The notes: generated by a model from the sequence alone, not told the origin. DNA of 64,000 bases from JAIBJN01 sp963830885 (GCA_963830885.1 CAWHOA010000038.1:62001-126000); one strand, 5' to 3'. Shown: positions 10,041 through 18,712, numbered from the stretch's first letter. Translations and numbers: made by a program.

Positions 10041-10325
10041 ATGCCGATCTACGAATATCGCTGCCCCAACGGCCACACCTTCGAGCTGTTCCAACGCATG
10101 TCCGACGCGGCTCCGGAGGTTTGTGAGGTGTGCGGCGAAGGGCCCGTGACGAAGGTGCTGTATCCGGCCGCGATCCACTTCAAGGGCTCCGGGTTCTACT
10201 CCACCGACTACGGGCGCAAGGGCAGGCGCGGGGCCGCGAAGGACGGCGACGGCGGCGACTCGGGCGGCGAGAAGCCGGAGAAGCCGGAGTCGAAGCCCTC
10301 CGAGTCGAAGGCCGCCGACCAGTAG
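10041..10325 (+). CDS. FmdB-family zinc-ribbon protein
   Basis: 94 aa. Begins MPIYEYRCPNGHTFELFQRM, the FmdB/CxxC_CxxC_SSSS family opening, although the first knuckle is C-PNG-H instead of C-x-x-C; the second is CEVCG. After GSGFYSTDYG comes a low-complexity Lys/Glu/Ser tail (about 60-94). It is often proposed to be regulatory, but the function is not settled. The ATG is about 30 nt from a GCTAGCAT box shared with the divergent glycosyltransferase. Confidence 0.85.
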   Translation: MPIYEYRCPNGHTFELFQRMSDAAPEVCEVCGEGPVTKVLYPAAIHFKGSGFYSTDYGRKGRRGAAKDGDGGDSGGEKPEKPESKPSESKAADQ

Positions 10326-10352
10326 CGACGCGCTGCGCACCGGCCGCTCGGG

Positions 10353-11528
10353 TCAGTCGCTCCGGCCGACCCGGCAGCCGGGCCCGAAGGTGCCCGTTCC
10401 CGGCCGCGGCCGCTGCGGCGCCACCTTGCCCTCGACCATGGCGACGACGGAGGCGTTGTCCTCGTTGCCGATGATGAACGACTGTCCGTCGATGAGGGCG
10501 ATCGAGCCCCCGAGCCGGCAGCGGAGGAGGCCGCTCGACGGCGTCCTTCGCTTGACCCAGCCGAGCTGCAGGAACTGGTTCGCCGAAAGGTCGGTGGCGA
10601 GCGGCGCCGCGAGCTCGTCGCCGATGAAGGGCATCCGCAGGAAGGTGCTGAAGCTCGTGATCTCGTCGGCCATCGCCTGCACGACCGCCTGCTGCCGCTC
10701 GCCGCGGGTGATGTCGTTCTCCGCCGGGTCGAGCTGGTTCACGCGCACGCGCGCGTAGATCAGCGCCCGCCGTCCGTCCATGGTCTGCTCGCCCGTGCGG
10801 AAGCGCCAGCCCGGCCAGCGGTCGCATTCCGCCTGGCTCTTGAAGGGGCAGTCGAACTTGTTCGCGAGGATCGGCTTGGGCACGTCGATCGTGACGCCGC
10901 CGAGCGTGTCGATCAGCTCCTTGAACTGCGAGAAGTCGACCACGACGACGTGGTTGATCGGGACGCCGGTGAGCGCCTCCACCGTCCGGATCGCCAGCGT
11001 CGGCCCGCCGTAGGCGTACGCCGCGTTGACCTTGTCGGGACCACGTCCGGGGATCTCGACCCGGAGGTCCCTCGGGATGGAGAGAAGCGCGATCCGGTGC
11101 TCGTCCGGATCGGTTCGGACCAGCATCATCGCGTCCGAGCGAAAGGGGCCCTCGCGCCCGGGGCCCTCGTCGGTTCCGAGGACGAGGAACGTCGAGGGGT
11201 TCGAGAGGATGAGGCCGTCCTGCGGGGCGAGCGCCGCGTAGGCCCGAGAGTCCAGGCGCTCGTTCGCCTCCTTCACGCCGCTTCGAAAGGCGAGATAGCC
11301 GAGGAGCGACCACACGGCCGCTGAGAGCACGACGACCAGGAGGATGACGAGCCCGACGCGCAGCCACGTTCTCGGCCGGCGCCTGCGGCGCGGCTTCGGG
11401 CGCGAGTACGCGTCCCGGCCGTCGCCGGTCCCCGGGGGCGAGTCTTTCCCCCTTCTCTTCTCGGTCGGAACGGGGCCTTTGACCCGCCCGCCACGGTAGA
11501 CCCGATACGGCTTGTCCTTGGACGCCAC
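10353..11528 (-). CDS. LytR-CpsA-Psr (LCP) family cell-wall glycopolymer ligase
   Basis: 391 aa. A very basic cytoplasmic N-terminus (about 1-53, ending RRRRRPRTWLR), one transmembrane helix (VGLVILLVVVLSAAVWSLLGY), then the extracellular LCP domain: FLVLGTDEG, RSDAMMLVRTDP, IALLSIPRDLRVEIPG, DKVNAAYAYGG and RALIYARVR. Conserved Arg and Asp residues bind the polyprenyl pyrophosphate. LCP enzymes attach teichoic-acid- or arabinogalactan-like polymers to peptidoglycan. GTG start, with GATACT about 8 nt upstream. Divergent from the ROK kinase. Confidence 0.92.
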   Translation of the reverse strand: MASKDKPYRVYRGGRVKGPVPTEKRRGKDSPPGTGDGRDAYSRPKPRRRRRPRTWLRVGLVILLVVVLSAAVWSLLGYLAFRSGVKEANERLDSRAYAALAPQDGLILSNPSTFLVLGTDEGPGREGPFRSDAMMLVRTDPDEHRIALLSIPRDLRVEIPGRGPDKVNAAYAYGGPTLAIRTVEALTGVPINHVVVVDFSQFKELIDTLGGVTIDVPKPILANKFDCPFKSQAECDRWPGWRFRTGEQTMDGRRALIYARVRVNQLDPAENDITRGERQQAVVQAMADEITSFSTFLRMPFIGDELAAPLATDLSANQFLQLGWVKRRTPSSGLLRCRLGGSIALIDGQSFIIGNEDNASVVAMVEGKVAPQRPRPGTGTFGPGCRVGRSD

Positions 11529-11557
11529 AGCGACCGAGTATCGTAGCCAGACCCAGA

Positions 11558-12511
11558 ATGAGCGCTCCCCAGGTGATCGCGGTCGACTTGGGCGGCACGA
11601 AGCTGGCCGCTGGGATCGTCGCTCGCGACGGGGCGGTCGCCGGCCGCGCGACCGAGCCCACGGACCTGATCGGCGAGGAAGCGCTGCTCGCCCAGCTCGA
11701 GCGCGTCATCGCCGGGCTCGCGAGCAACGGACCGGCCGCGCTCGGAGTCGGCGTCCCATCGACCATCGACCAGCGCACCGGGAGCGCCGTCGCGTCCGTG
11801 AACATCCCTCTGGCCGGCGTCGACCTGCGGGAGCGCCTCCGACGGCGATTCGGCGTGCCGGTGCTGATCGAGAACGACGGCAACGCCGCGGCGGTCGCCG
11901 AGCATCGGCTCGGCGCGGGGCGCGGCGTCCGGAACATGGTCATGCTGACCCTCGGCACGGGCGTCGGCGGCGGCCTGATCTTGGACGATCGGCTCTATCG
12001 CGGCGCCGTGGGCGCGGCCGGGGAGCTCGGGCACATCACACTCGATCTGAACGGCCCGCCCTGCCAGGGAACCTGCCCTGGGCGCGGCCACCTCGAGGCG
12101 ATGGCCTCGGGGCTGGCTGCGGACAAGCTGGCGCGCCGCGCTGCGGCGGAGCGGCCGGAGGGCGATCTCGGCCGGGCGGCCGCGGCCGGCCGCCGGGTGG
12201 ACACCCACCTCCTGGTCGAGCTCGCTGCGGCCGGGCCCGGGGACGCCCGCAACGTCCTGGAGCACGTCGGCTTCCACCTGGGTATCGGCATCTCCGACCT
12301 TGTGAACGTGTTCAACCCCGAGCGCGTGGTCGTCGGCGGCGGCTTCGCCGAGGCCGGCGAGCTCCTGCTCGCGCCGGCCCGGCGGGTCGTGGCGGAGCGG
12401 GCGCTCCTGCCGGCGCGCGAGGTCGTGGAGATCGTCGAGGCGAAGCTCGGCCCGGATGCCGGGCTGATCGGAGCGGCCCTGGTCGCGTTCGACGCGCTCG
12501 ACGAGGGCTGA
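11558..12511 (+). CDS. ROK-family sugar kinase, probable glucokinase
   Basis: 317 aa. N-terminal ATP-binding motif VIAVDLGGTKLAAGIV, sugar-binding/catalytic VLIENDGNAAAVAEH (Asp as base), phosphate motif LGTGVGGGLI and the ROK signature region GAVGAAGELGHITLD. The zinc knuckle is altered: GPPCQGTCPGRGHLE has two Cys with His in place of the last Cys. The family phosphorylates glucose, mannose or N-acetyl amino sugars; glucokinase is the commonest role. rsmI starts 5 nt after the stop. Confidence 0.87.
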   Translation: MSAPQVIAVDLGGTKLAAGIVARDGAVAGRATEPTDLIGEEALLAQLERVIAGLASNGPAALGVGVPSTIDQRTGSAVASVNIPLAGVDLRERLRRRFGVPVLIENDGNAAAVAEHRLGAGRGVRNMVMLTLGTGVGGGLILDDRLYRGAVGAAGELGHITLDLNGPPCQGTCPGRGHLEAMASGLAADKLARRAAAERPEGDLGRAAAAGRRVDTHLLVELAAAGPGDARNVLEHVGFHLGIGISDLVNVFNPERVVVGGGFAEAGELLLAPARRVVAERALLPAREVVEIVEAKLGPDAGLIGAALVAFDALDEG

Positions 12512-12516
12512 CGCGC

Positions 12517-13332
12517 GTGCCGCTCGTCGTCTGCGCGACGCCGATCGGCAACCTGGAAGACGTCACCCTCCGGGTGCTACGCGAGCTGGGCGAGGCCGAT
12601 CTCGTCCTCTGCGAGGACACTCGGCGGACGCGGATCCTGCTCGACCACCACGGGCTCAAAGCGCGGCTGCTCTCGTTCCACCGCCACAACGAAGCGCGCC
12701 GGACTGCCGAGGTCCTGCCCCGGCTCGCGGCGGGGGAGCGAATCGCGCTCGTCAGTGACGCCGGCCTCCCCGGGATGAACGACCCGGGGTCGACGCTGGT
12801 GGCCGCCGCCCTCGCAGGCGACCTGGAGGTGACCGTGCTGCCTGGCCCGTCGGCGGTCGAGACCGCTCTGGTGGCCAGCGGCCTGGTCGGCTCACGCTAC
12901 ACGTTCGTCGGCTACCTGCCCCGTACGGAAGCAGGCCTCGACCGACTGTGGGCGGAGCTCCGCGGCTGGTCGTGGCCGGTCGTCGCTTTCGAGTCGCCCC
13001 GGCGGCTGCCGGCGTCGCTCGCCAGCCTCGCCCAGGCGCATCCGGACCGGCCGGTCGCGGTCTGCCGCGAGCTGACGAAGCGGTTCGAGGAGGTCGTGCG
13101 CGGCAGCGCCGCCGAGGTGGCACAGCGGTTCGGGACTGCGCCGAAGGGCGAGGTGACCCTCGTCGTCGGGGGAGACGCCGGCGAGGGGAAGGCCGCTGCG
13201 GCCGAGGAGGCGGCGCTCGCCGCCGTCGCCGAGCTCGTGGCCGCAGGGCTGCCCAGGCGCGGCGCGGCGGACGTCGTCGCCGGGCTCACCGGCGTCGCGC
13301 GTAACCGTCTCTACCGCGGCTCGCTCCGGTAA
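12517..13332 (+). CDS. rsmI: 16S rRNA (cytidine1402-2'-O)-methyltransferase
   Basis: 271 aa tetrapyrrole-methylase fold. Signatures: VCATPIGNLEDVTLRVLREL, LVLCEDTRRTRILL, LVSDAGLPGMNDPG and LPGPSAVETALVASGL. RsmI 2'-O-methylates C1402 in the 16S rRNA decoding centre using SAM. GTG start 5 nt after the ROK gene, so the two are an operon. Its position ahead of metG and tatD matches actinobacterial gene order. Confidence 0.94.
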   Translation: MPLVVCATPIGNLEDVTLRVLRELGEADLVLCEDTRRTRILLDHHGLKARLLSFHRHNEARRTAEVLPRLAAGERIALVSDAGLPGMNDPGSTLVAAALAGDLEVTVLPGPSAVETALVASGLVGSRYTFVGYLPRTEAGLDRLWAELRGWSWPVVAFESPRRLPASLASLAQAHPDRPVAVCRELTKRFEEVVRGSAAEVAQRFGTAPKGEVTLVVGGDAGEGKAAAAEEAALAAVAELVAAGLPRRGAADVVAGLTGVARNRLYRGSLR

Positions 13333-13365
13333 CGACGGCCGCCGGTTCGGCGTCCGTCGTCTACG

Positions 13366-13394
13366 TTGACAACGTCCGTCCGCCCTGCTACCTT
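13366..13394 (+). promoter_or_regulatory. Housekeeping-type promoter of the M23 gene
   Basis: TTGACA (13366-13371), a 17-nt spacer, then TACCTT (13389-13394): the classical -35/-10 spacing. Transcription would start near 13401 and give a leader of about 30 nt holding the AGGAGG-type Shine-Dalgarno site before ATG 13433. This is one of the few full -35/-10 promoters visible in the window. Confidence 0.7.
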
Positions 13395-13432
13395 CTGAGT
13401 GCGTTGACATAGAGGACAACAGGAGGCAGGAG

Positions 13433-14470
13433 ATGAGACGCTTGTTCGTCTTGCTTCCGGTCCTGATCGCGTTCCAGGCCGGCGTGCAGCCCGCACTCGC
13501 CTGGACCTGGCCCGCCGCCGGGCCGGTGCTACGACCATTCACGCTGGGAGACGACCCGTACGCCGGCGGCCAGCACCGCGGCGTCGACATCGCCGGAGAA
13601 ACGGGGACGCCGATCCGTGCTCCGGCTGCCGGAGTCGTGAGCTTCGCCGGCACGGTCCCCGGCGGTGGGCGCGCGGTCACGGTGCAGACGGCCACGGGCT
13701 ACTCGGTGACACTCGTGCACCTGGGCTCGATCGCGGTCGAGCGGGATCAGGCCCTGTCCGAGGGAGCGACGGTCGGCGTGATCGGCCCGACGGGCGACGT
13801 CGAGCACCTCGAGCCCTACGTCCATCTCGGGATACGGCTGACGTCGGACCCGCACGGCTACCTCGATCCGCTGTCGTTCCTCCCATCGCGCGTCGCGCTG
13901 CCCCCGCCGGCGCCGCCGCCCCCGCCCGCCGACCCGGTGCCTGCGGTGCCGCCGGTTTCGGCGCCGCCGTCACCGCCGCCTCCGCTCGAGTCCCCACCCC
14001 CGGCGCCGGAGACACCGGCGCCCGGCTCGCCCGAATCCGTCGGCGTGGAGCCTGCGAGCGTGCCCGCGCGTGTTCCGCTCGCGGCCGCGGGCGCGCCGGT
14101 GGCTGCCGGCTCCGGCGCCGACAGCGGCTCTCGAGTCGCCGGTGACGGAGCGTCCGGTTCTGTCAGCTCCGCCGCGGCGCGTGCTCCAGCGCTCGTTCGA
14201 GCCCGCGTCAGTCGCTCGCGGCGCGGGCAACCATCTCTCCGCGCCTGGACCGGCGCAGCCGGCCGCGAGCGCCCCCGACCCGTCGAAGGGCGCGGCCGCG
14301 CTGGTTGCGGTGATCGGGTTCGCTGCCGCCGCAACAGCGGCCGCAGCGGTGTCGTTACGTCTCCGCCGCCACCAGCTCGGCGACACACGGCCCGCACACG
14401 CTCCGCCCCCTGTGGTCGACCAGCGATCGCGTCGCGCCGCAGAAGACGCATGCGCTGTGCGGTCGGCTGA
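13433..14470 (+). CDS. Secreted M23-family metallopeptidase, probably frameshifted in its C-terminal part
   Basis: Signal peptide MRRLFVLLPVLIAFQAGVQP with a likely ALA cut, then an M23/LytM domain (about 25-145): HRGVDIAGETGTPIRAPAAG, a near-canonical HxGxDI zinc motif, and YVHLGIRL in place of the terminal HxH. A Pro-rich linker follows (about 155-210). After about residue 215 this frame becomes Arg/Ser-rich and loses sense. The +1 frame instead continues Pro-rich and then encodes a hydrophobic anchor (ALVAVIGFAAAATAAAAVSL, about 14290-14350). A one-base shift near 14095-14130 would restore a membrane-anchored envelope endopeptidase. The 3' end overlaps the antisense abrB-like gene. Confidence 0.75.
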   Translation: MRRLFVLLPVLIAFQAGVQPALAWTWPAAGPVLRPFTLGDDPYAGGQHRGVDIAGETGTPIRAPAAGVVSFAGTVPGGGRAVTVQTATGYSVTLVHLGSIAVERDQALSEGATVGVIGPTGDVEHLEPYVHLGIRLTSDPHGYLDPLSFLPSRVALPPPAPPPPPADPVPAVPPVSAPPSPPPPLESPPPAPETPAPGSPESVGVEPASVPARVPLAAAGAPVAAGSGADSGSRVAGDGASGSVSSAAARAPALVRARVSRSRRGQPSLRAWTGAAGRERPRPVEGRGRAGCGDRVRCRRNSGRSGVVTSPPPPARRHTARTRSAPCGRPAIASRRRRRMRCAVG

Positions 14471-14648
14471 GGAGGATGGTCTGATCCTTCACCGAGATCT
14501 CGAGGGCGTCGCGCTCGAGGAGCCCGAAGCGCTTCCGGATCTCGATCGGGATGACGATCCGGCCGAGCTCGTCCAGGTGACGGATGATGCCTGTCGTCGT
14601 CTTCGTGGTGCTGGTGCGGCTGCGCCTGGTCCTCGTCGTTTCCATCAC
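14355..14648 (-). CDS. AbrB/SpoVT-family regulator with zinc-ribbon tail
   Basis: 97 aa. A basic Thr/Arg-rich start leads to a swapped-hairpin AbrB domain: TTGIIRHLDELGRIVIPIEI then RKRFGLLERDALEIS, nearly superimposable on Bacillus AbrB. The C-terminal third has CVFCG...CGPC, a four-Cys zinc ribbon that replaces the usual AbrB tail. AbrB proteins are transition-state DNA-binding regulators. A 15-bp inverted repeat (14683-14697) upstream may be its operator. Divergent from metG. Confidence 0.85.
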   Translation of the reverse strand: MMETTRTRRSRTSTTKTTTGIIRHLDELGRIVIPIEIRKRFGLLERDALEISVKDQTILLSRPHSACVFCGATRSLVDHRGRSVCGPCVAELVAAET

Positions 14649-14682
14649 GTCCGTCCTCGGGTTTCCGCGCGTTGCGAACGAG

Positions 14683-14697
14683 CCGAGACGATCTCGG
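14683..14697. promoter_or_regulatory. Inverted repeat upstream of the abrB-like gene
   Basis: CCGAGA-CGA-TCTCGG is a perfect palindrome with a 3-nt centre, 35 nt upstream of the abrB-like ATG and about 100 nt upstream of metG. It could be an operator for autoregulation, but no footprint or second copy supports this. Confidence 0.35.
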
Positions 14698-14783
14698 TCC
14701 GCTGACCCCGTGCGTGGCTGTCCTACCTCAGTTCCCGTCTTCGCCGGCTTGAAACCGCCGACCGGGCCCCAAAGACACGACCG

Positions 14784-14797
14784 TATGATGAGCGCGA
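14784..14797 (+). promoter_or_regulatory. metG -10 box and leaderless start context
   Basis: TATGAT (14784-14789) is followed by 8 nt and then ATG 14798. There is no Shine-Dalgarno site in the 8 nt, so the transcript probably begins at or within a base or two of the start codon. Confidence 0.6.
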
Positions 14798-16318
14798 ATG
14801 AGCTTCTACGTCACGACGCCCATCTACTACGTCAACTCGACCCCGCACATCGGGCACGCGTACACGACGATCGCAGCGGACATCCTCGTGCGTCACCTGC
14901 GTCAGCGGGGCGAGGAAACCTTCTTCCTGACCGGGACGGACGAGCACGGCTCGAACATCCCACGGATCGCGGAGGCGGAGGGGCTGGACCTGCAAGAGTT
15001 CGTCGACCGAAACGCCGCCGCGTTCCAGGAGATGACCCTGCGCGTGAACGCGTCGAACGACTTCTTCGTCCGCACGACGGACGAGCGGCACAAGGCGCGT
15101 GTGCAGGAGTTCCTGCAACGGATCTACGACCGCGGCGACATCTTCGAGAGCGTGTACGCCGGGCTCTACTGCCCGCGCTGCGAGGCCTTCTACACCGAGG
15201 ACGAGCTCGTCGACGGACTGTGCCCGCAGCACGGGATCCAGCCGGAGTTCGTCGAGGAGAAGAACTACTTCTTCCGGCTCTCGGCCTACCAGGAGCCTCT
15301 TCTTCGTCTCTACGACGAGCGGCCGGAGATCGTGCTCCCCCGCTTCCGGTACAACGAGGCGCGCAGCTTCATCGAACGCGGGCTCGACGACATCAGCGTC
15401 AGCCGGGCCTCGCAGCACTGGGGCGTACCGGTTCCGTGGGACACGGATCAGGTTGTCTATGTCTGGGTCGACGCGCTCATCAACTACTGGAGCGCGCTCG
15501 CCTTCGCCCGCCCGGGCGAGGACCTCCGGCCCCGTCTCTGGCCTGAGGTGCGGCACCTTCTCGCGAAGGACATTCTCAAGTTCCACTGTGTCATCTGGCC
15601 TGCGCTGCTACTGGCGGCAGGTCTCGAGGTCCCGAAGCAGCTGTTCGTTCACGGCTACCTGCTGATGGACGAGCGGAAGATGTCGAAGTCGATCGGGAAC
15701 GTCATCGATCCACTCGACCTGATCGACATCTACGGAGTCGATCCGCTGCGCTTCTACCTCTTCCGCGTGGCCACGTTCGGGCAGGACGGGAGCATCTCGG
15801 TCGAGGGCTTGCACGAGCGCTACGAGCGGGAGCTCGGGAACGATCTGGGGAATCTGCTTTCGCGGACGACGGCCATGATCGCCCGGTATCGCGAGGGGCG
15901 GCTGCGACCCGTGGGCGTGTCGGAGGAGCTTGCGGCCGAGGTCGACCGCGTCCGCGACGAGTGCGCCGCCCGGCTCGATCAGTTCGACCTCACCGGAGCG
16001 CTGGAAGCGATCTGGGAGCTCGTGCGGCGGCTGAACCGGCACGTCGAGCAGGAGGCTCCCTGGGAGCTTGCCAAGGACGAAGCTCGGGCGGGCGAGCTCG
16101 ACCGCGTCCTCTACGAGCTCGCCGACGGATTGAGGGCGGTCGCGGTCGCGCTCGCCGCCTTCGTTCCGGAGACCGCCGAGCAGATCCTGGTCGCGCTCGG
16201 TCAGCCGCCGCGGCTCGACTGGGACGGGGTCGCCGCCGGGCGTGCCGTCGCGGCCGAGGGGATCGAGCCCGCGCCGCCGCTCTTCCCGCGGGTGGACGCG
16301 CCGACGGCGGCTGCGTGA
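14798..16318 (+). CDS. metG: Methionyl-tRNA synthetase
   Basis: 506 aa class I synthetase. HIGH motif is HIGHAYTT (residues 17-24) and the KMSKS loop is RKMSKSIGN. The connective-peptide zinc site is reduced to YCPRCEAFYTEDELVDG followed by LCPQHG. The C-terminal anticodon-binding helical domain is present; the dimerising tRNA-binding EMAP-like tail is absent, as in short actinobacterial enzymes. It charges tRNA-Met in the cytoplasm. First gene of the metG-tatD-rsmA-ispE cluster. Confidence 0.97.
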   Translation: MSFYVTTPIYYVNSTPHIGHAYTTIAADILVRHLRQRGEETFFLTGTDEHGSNIPRIAEAEGLDLQEFVDRNAAAFQEMTLRVNASNDFFVRTTDERHKARVQEFLQRIYDRGDIFESVYAGLYCPRCEAFYTEDELVDGLCPQHGIQPEFVEEKNYFFRLSAYQEPLLRLYDERPEIVLPRFRYNEARSFIERGLDDISVSRASQHWGVPVPWDTDQVVYVWVDALINYWSALAFARPGEDLRPRLWPEVRHLLAKDILKFHCVIWPALLLAAGLEVPKQLFVHGYLLMDERKMSKSIGNVIDPLDLIDIYGVDPLRFYLFRVATFGQDGSISVEGLHERYERELGNDLGNLLSRTTAMIARYREGRLRPVGVSEELAAEVDRVRDECAARLDQFDLTGALEAIWELVRRLNRHVEQEAPWELAKDEARAGELDRVLYELADGLRAVAVALAAFVPETAEQILVALGQPPRLDWDGVAAGRAVAAEGIEPAPPLFPRVDAPTAAA

Positions 16319-16349
16319 GGCCGAGGCCGCGGACGACCGGACGGCGACG

Positions 16350-17099
16350 ATGATCGATACGCACGCGCACCTCGACGCGTTCGAGGATGCGGCCGACGTC
16401 GTCGAGCGGGCGCGGCGCGTCGGGGTCGACCGTGTGGTCACCGTGGGAACCAGCGTCGCGTCTTGCCGGGCCGCTCTCGCTCTGTGCGAGACGGAGGACG
16501 GCGTGTTCGCAGCGCTCGGGCTCCATCCACACGAGGCCGGCGCGGTGGGCGAGCCCGAGCTCGACGAGCTGCGTGCGCTCCTCTCGCACCCGAAGGCGGT
16601 CGCGGTCGGCGAGACGGGGCTCGACTACTACCGCGACCTTGCCCCGAGAGACCGCCAGGCATGGGCGTTCAGAGCGCAGTCGGAGCTGGCTGCGGAGCTT
16701 GACAAGCCCCTCGTCGTCCACACCCGCTCCGCGGACGCCGAGACGGTCGCGGCGCTCGAGGCACTCACGCCGGAGGTGCGGGTCATCCTGCACTGCTTTT
16801 CGTCTTCAGCCCTGCTCGAGCCCGCGCTGGAGCACGGCTGGTACGTCTCGTTCGCCGGAAATGTCACCTACCCCAAGGCGACGGAGCTGCGCTGGGCGGC
16901 TGCGCGCGTTCCGCCCGAGCGGCTGCTGGCCGAGACCGACTGCCCGTACCTCGCGCCCCAGCCCGTACGCGGGAAGCGGAACGAGCCCGCCTACGTCGCG
17001 CACACCGTCGCGGTGCTCGCGGAGGCCCGCGGTGACGACGTCGGCGCCCTGGCGGCCCAGATCGAGGAGAACGCCGCCGCCCTCTTCTCCCTGCCGTGA
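16350..17099 (+). CDS. tatD: TatD-family metal-dependent hydrolase
   Basis: 249 aa TIM barrel. MIDTHAHLDAF supplies the HxH metal motif, followed by ALGLHPHEAG, AVGETGLDYYRD (bridging Glu), LVVHTRSADAETV, LHCFSSS and ETDCPYLAPQP (metal Asp). TatD enzymes are magnesium-dependent 3'-5' exonucleases/deoxyribonucleases with roles in DNA quality control. The ATG is 31 nt after metG. The stop overlaps the rsmA GTG (GTGA), indicating translational coupling. Confidence 0.93.
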   Translation: MIDTHAHLDAFEDAADVVERARRVGVDRVVTVGTSVASCRAALALCETEDGVFAALGLHPHEAGAVGEPELDELRALLSHPKAVAVGETGLDYYRDLAPRDRQAWAFRAQSELAAELDKPLVVHTRSADAETVAALEALTPEVRVILHCFSSSALLEPALEHGWYVSFAGNVTYPKATELRWAAARVPPERLLAETDCPYLAPQPVRGKRNEPAYVAHTVAVLAEARGDDVGALAAQIEENAAALFSLP

Positions 17100-17875
17100 G
17101 CGTCCGCCCGAAACGCGAGCTTGGCCAGCACTGGCTGGTCGACGAGAACATCCTCCAGGTGATCGGGAGGCTCGGGGAGATCGGGCCGGAGGACGTCGTC
17201 CTCGAGATCGGCCCCGGCCTGGGCGTGCTGACGGCGTACCTGGCAGGCCGGGCCCGGGCGGTGCATGCCGTCGAGGTCGATCGCTCACTCGAGGCGTTGC
17301 TCCGGGAGCGGCTCGCCGGTGCGGAGAACGTCGAGCTGGTCTTCGGCGACGCGCTCGACCTGCTCGGCGCGGACTTCGCTCCCGCACCGACGAAGCTCGT
17401 CGCCAACCTGCCGTACAACGTAGCCACGCCGATCGTGATGGAGAGCCTCGCGGCGCTGCCCACGGTCCAGCTCTGGTGTGTGATGGTGCAGCGGGAAGTC
17501 GCGGACCGCTTCCTCGCGGCGCCCGGGACGAAGGACTACGGCGCGGTCTCGGTCGTGCTCCAGCTCGTCACGGAGCGCAGCGGGTTCCATCCGGTCGCGC
17601 GCACGTGCTTCCGGCCGCCCCCGAATGTCGACTCTGCCCTGGTCGCCTTCCGGCGGACGCGGGACTGGGATGCCGCCATGGATGAGGTCCGGCGGCTGGC
17701 GCAGGCGGCGTTCGCCCATCGGCGCAAGACGCTCGCCAACTCGGTCGAGCTGGCCGGGCTCGCCGACCGGGAGCGTGTTGTCGCCGCGCTCGGCGAGCTG
17801 GGCCGAGCCCCTGATGTCCGGGCCGAGGCGCTTGCGCCCGCGGAGCTTCTCCGCCTCTCCGAGCTTCTCGCATGA
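17096..17875 (+). CDS. rsmA: 16S rRNA dimethyladenosine transferase (KsgA)
   Basis: 259 aa Rossmann methyltransferase. Opens KRELGQHWLVDENIL, then SAM motif I LEIGPGLGVLTAYL, catalytic NLPYNVATPIV and FRPPPNVDSALVAF. It dimethylates A1518 and A1519 in 16S rRNA helix 45 late in 30S assembly. GTG start overlapping tatD; its TGA overlaps the ATG of ispE (ATGA). The order metG-tatD-rsmA-ispE is standard in Actinobacteria. Confidence 0.97.
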   Translation: MSVRPKRELGQHWLVDENILQVIGRLGEIGPEDVVLEIGPGLGVLTAYLAGRARAVHAVEVDRSLEALLRERLAGAENVELVFGDALDLLGADFAPAPTKLVANLPYNVATPIVMESLAALPTVQLWCVMVQREVADRFLAAPGTKDYGAVSVVLQLVTERSGFHPVARTCFRPPPNVDSALVAFRRTRDWDAAMDEVRRLAQAAFAHRRKTLANSVELAGLADRERVVAALGELGRAPDVRAEALAPAELLRLSELLA

Positions 17876-18702
17876 GGCCGGCCCGGGCCGTCGCCGCAGC
17901 GAAGATCAACCTGGCGCTCGTCGTCGGGCCGCGCCGGGACGACGGCCTGCACGAGGTGGCCACGGTGCTCCAGCGGATCGACGTCTGCGACCGGCTCGCG
18001 CTTCAGCCGGCCGCACAGCTCGCGGTCGGAGGCTTCGCCGACGACACGATCGTCGGACAGGCACTCACCCGACTCGCAGCCGAGGCCGGCGTCGCGCCGG
18101 CCTGGAGCGTCCGCATCTCGAAGGAGATCCCCGTGGCGGCGGGGCTCGGCGGCGGGAGTGCGGACGCGGCGGCGGCGCTCCAGCTCGCGAACGAGCGGCT
18201 CGCAGAGCCGCTCCCCTCGGACCGCCTGCACGCGCTCGCCGTCTCCCTCGGCGCCGACGTTCCCTTCTTCCTCGAGCCGGGCCCGAAGCTGGCCGAGGGC
18301 GCGGGGGAGCGGCTGACACCTCTCGACCTGCCGCAGGACTTCTGGGCGGCGGTCGCAGTGGCGCGGGACATGCGGAAGTCCTCCACGCGCGAGGTCTACG
18401 AGGCCTACGACGCCCTCGGAGGCGGCCCCGGCTTCGAGGAGCGCCGCGCCGATCTGCTCCGCGGACTCGCGGAGGCGAGCAGGCCGGCCGACTTCGCGCG
18501 CCTTCCGGCCAACGATCTCGCGGAGGCGTCCGGCGCAGCGCCGCTCGCGGCCGAGTTGCGCGCGGCAGGGGCATTCCGGGCCGACGTCAGCGGCGCCGGG
18601 CCGGCCGTCTACGGGCTCTTCCAGAGCCGCGCGGAAGCGCGCTCGGCGGTGCGTCGGCTGGGGCGTCGGACCCGCACCTGGATCGCCGCAGCCGTCTGGT
18701 AA
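17872..18702 (+). CDS. ispE: 4-diphosphocytidyl-2-C-methyl-D-erythritol kinase
   Basis: 276 aa GHMP kinase. Substrate-binding start AAAKINLALVVGPRRDDGLHE, the ATP P-loop PVAAGLGGGSADAAAAL, SLGADVPFFL and C-terminal VSGAGPAVYGLF. It phosphorylates CDP-ME in the MEP isoprenoid pathway, so the organism makes isoprenoids by that route. ATG overlaps the rsmA stop. Confidence 0.97.
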   Translation: MRPARAVAAAKINLALVVGPRRDDGLHEVATVLQRIDVCDRLALQPAAQLAVGGFADDTIVGQALTRLAAEAGVAPAWSVRISKEIPVAAGLGGGSADAAAALQLANERLAEPLPSDRLHALAVSLGADVPFFLEPGPKLAEGAGERLTPLDLPQDFWAAVAVARDMRKSSTREVYEAYDALGGGPGFEERRADLLRGLAEASRPADFARLPANDLAEASGAAPLAAELRAAGAFRADVSGAGPAVYGLFQSRAEARSAVRRLGRRTRTWIAAAVW

Positions 18703-18712
18703 CGTCGCCGGC
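18700..18712 (+). promoter_or_regulatory. -10 box TAACGT before the 118-aa membrane protein
   Basis: TAACGT (18700-18705) begins within the stop codon of ispE and is followed by 7 nt and then GTG 18713. The same TAACGT-7-GTG layout occurs before pyk (31420-31433). Confidence 0.55.
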
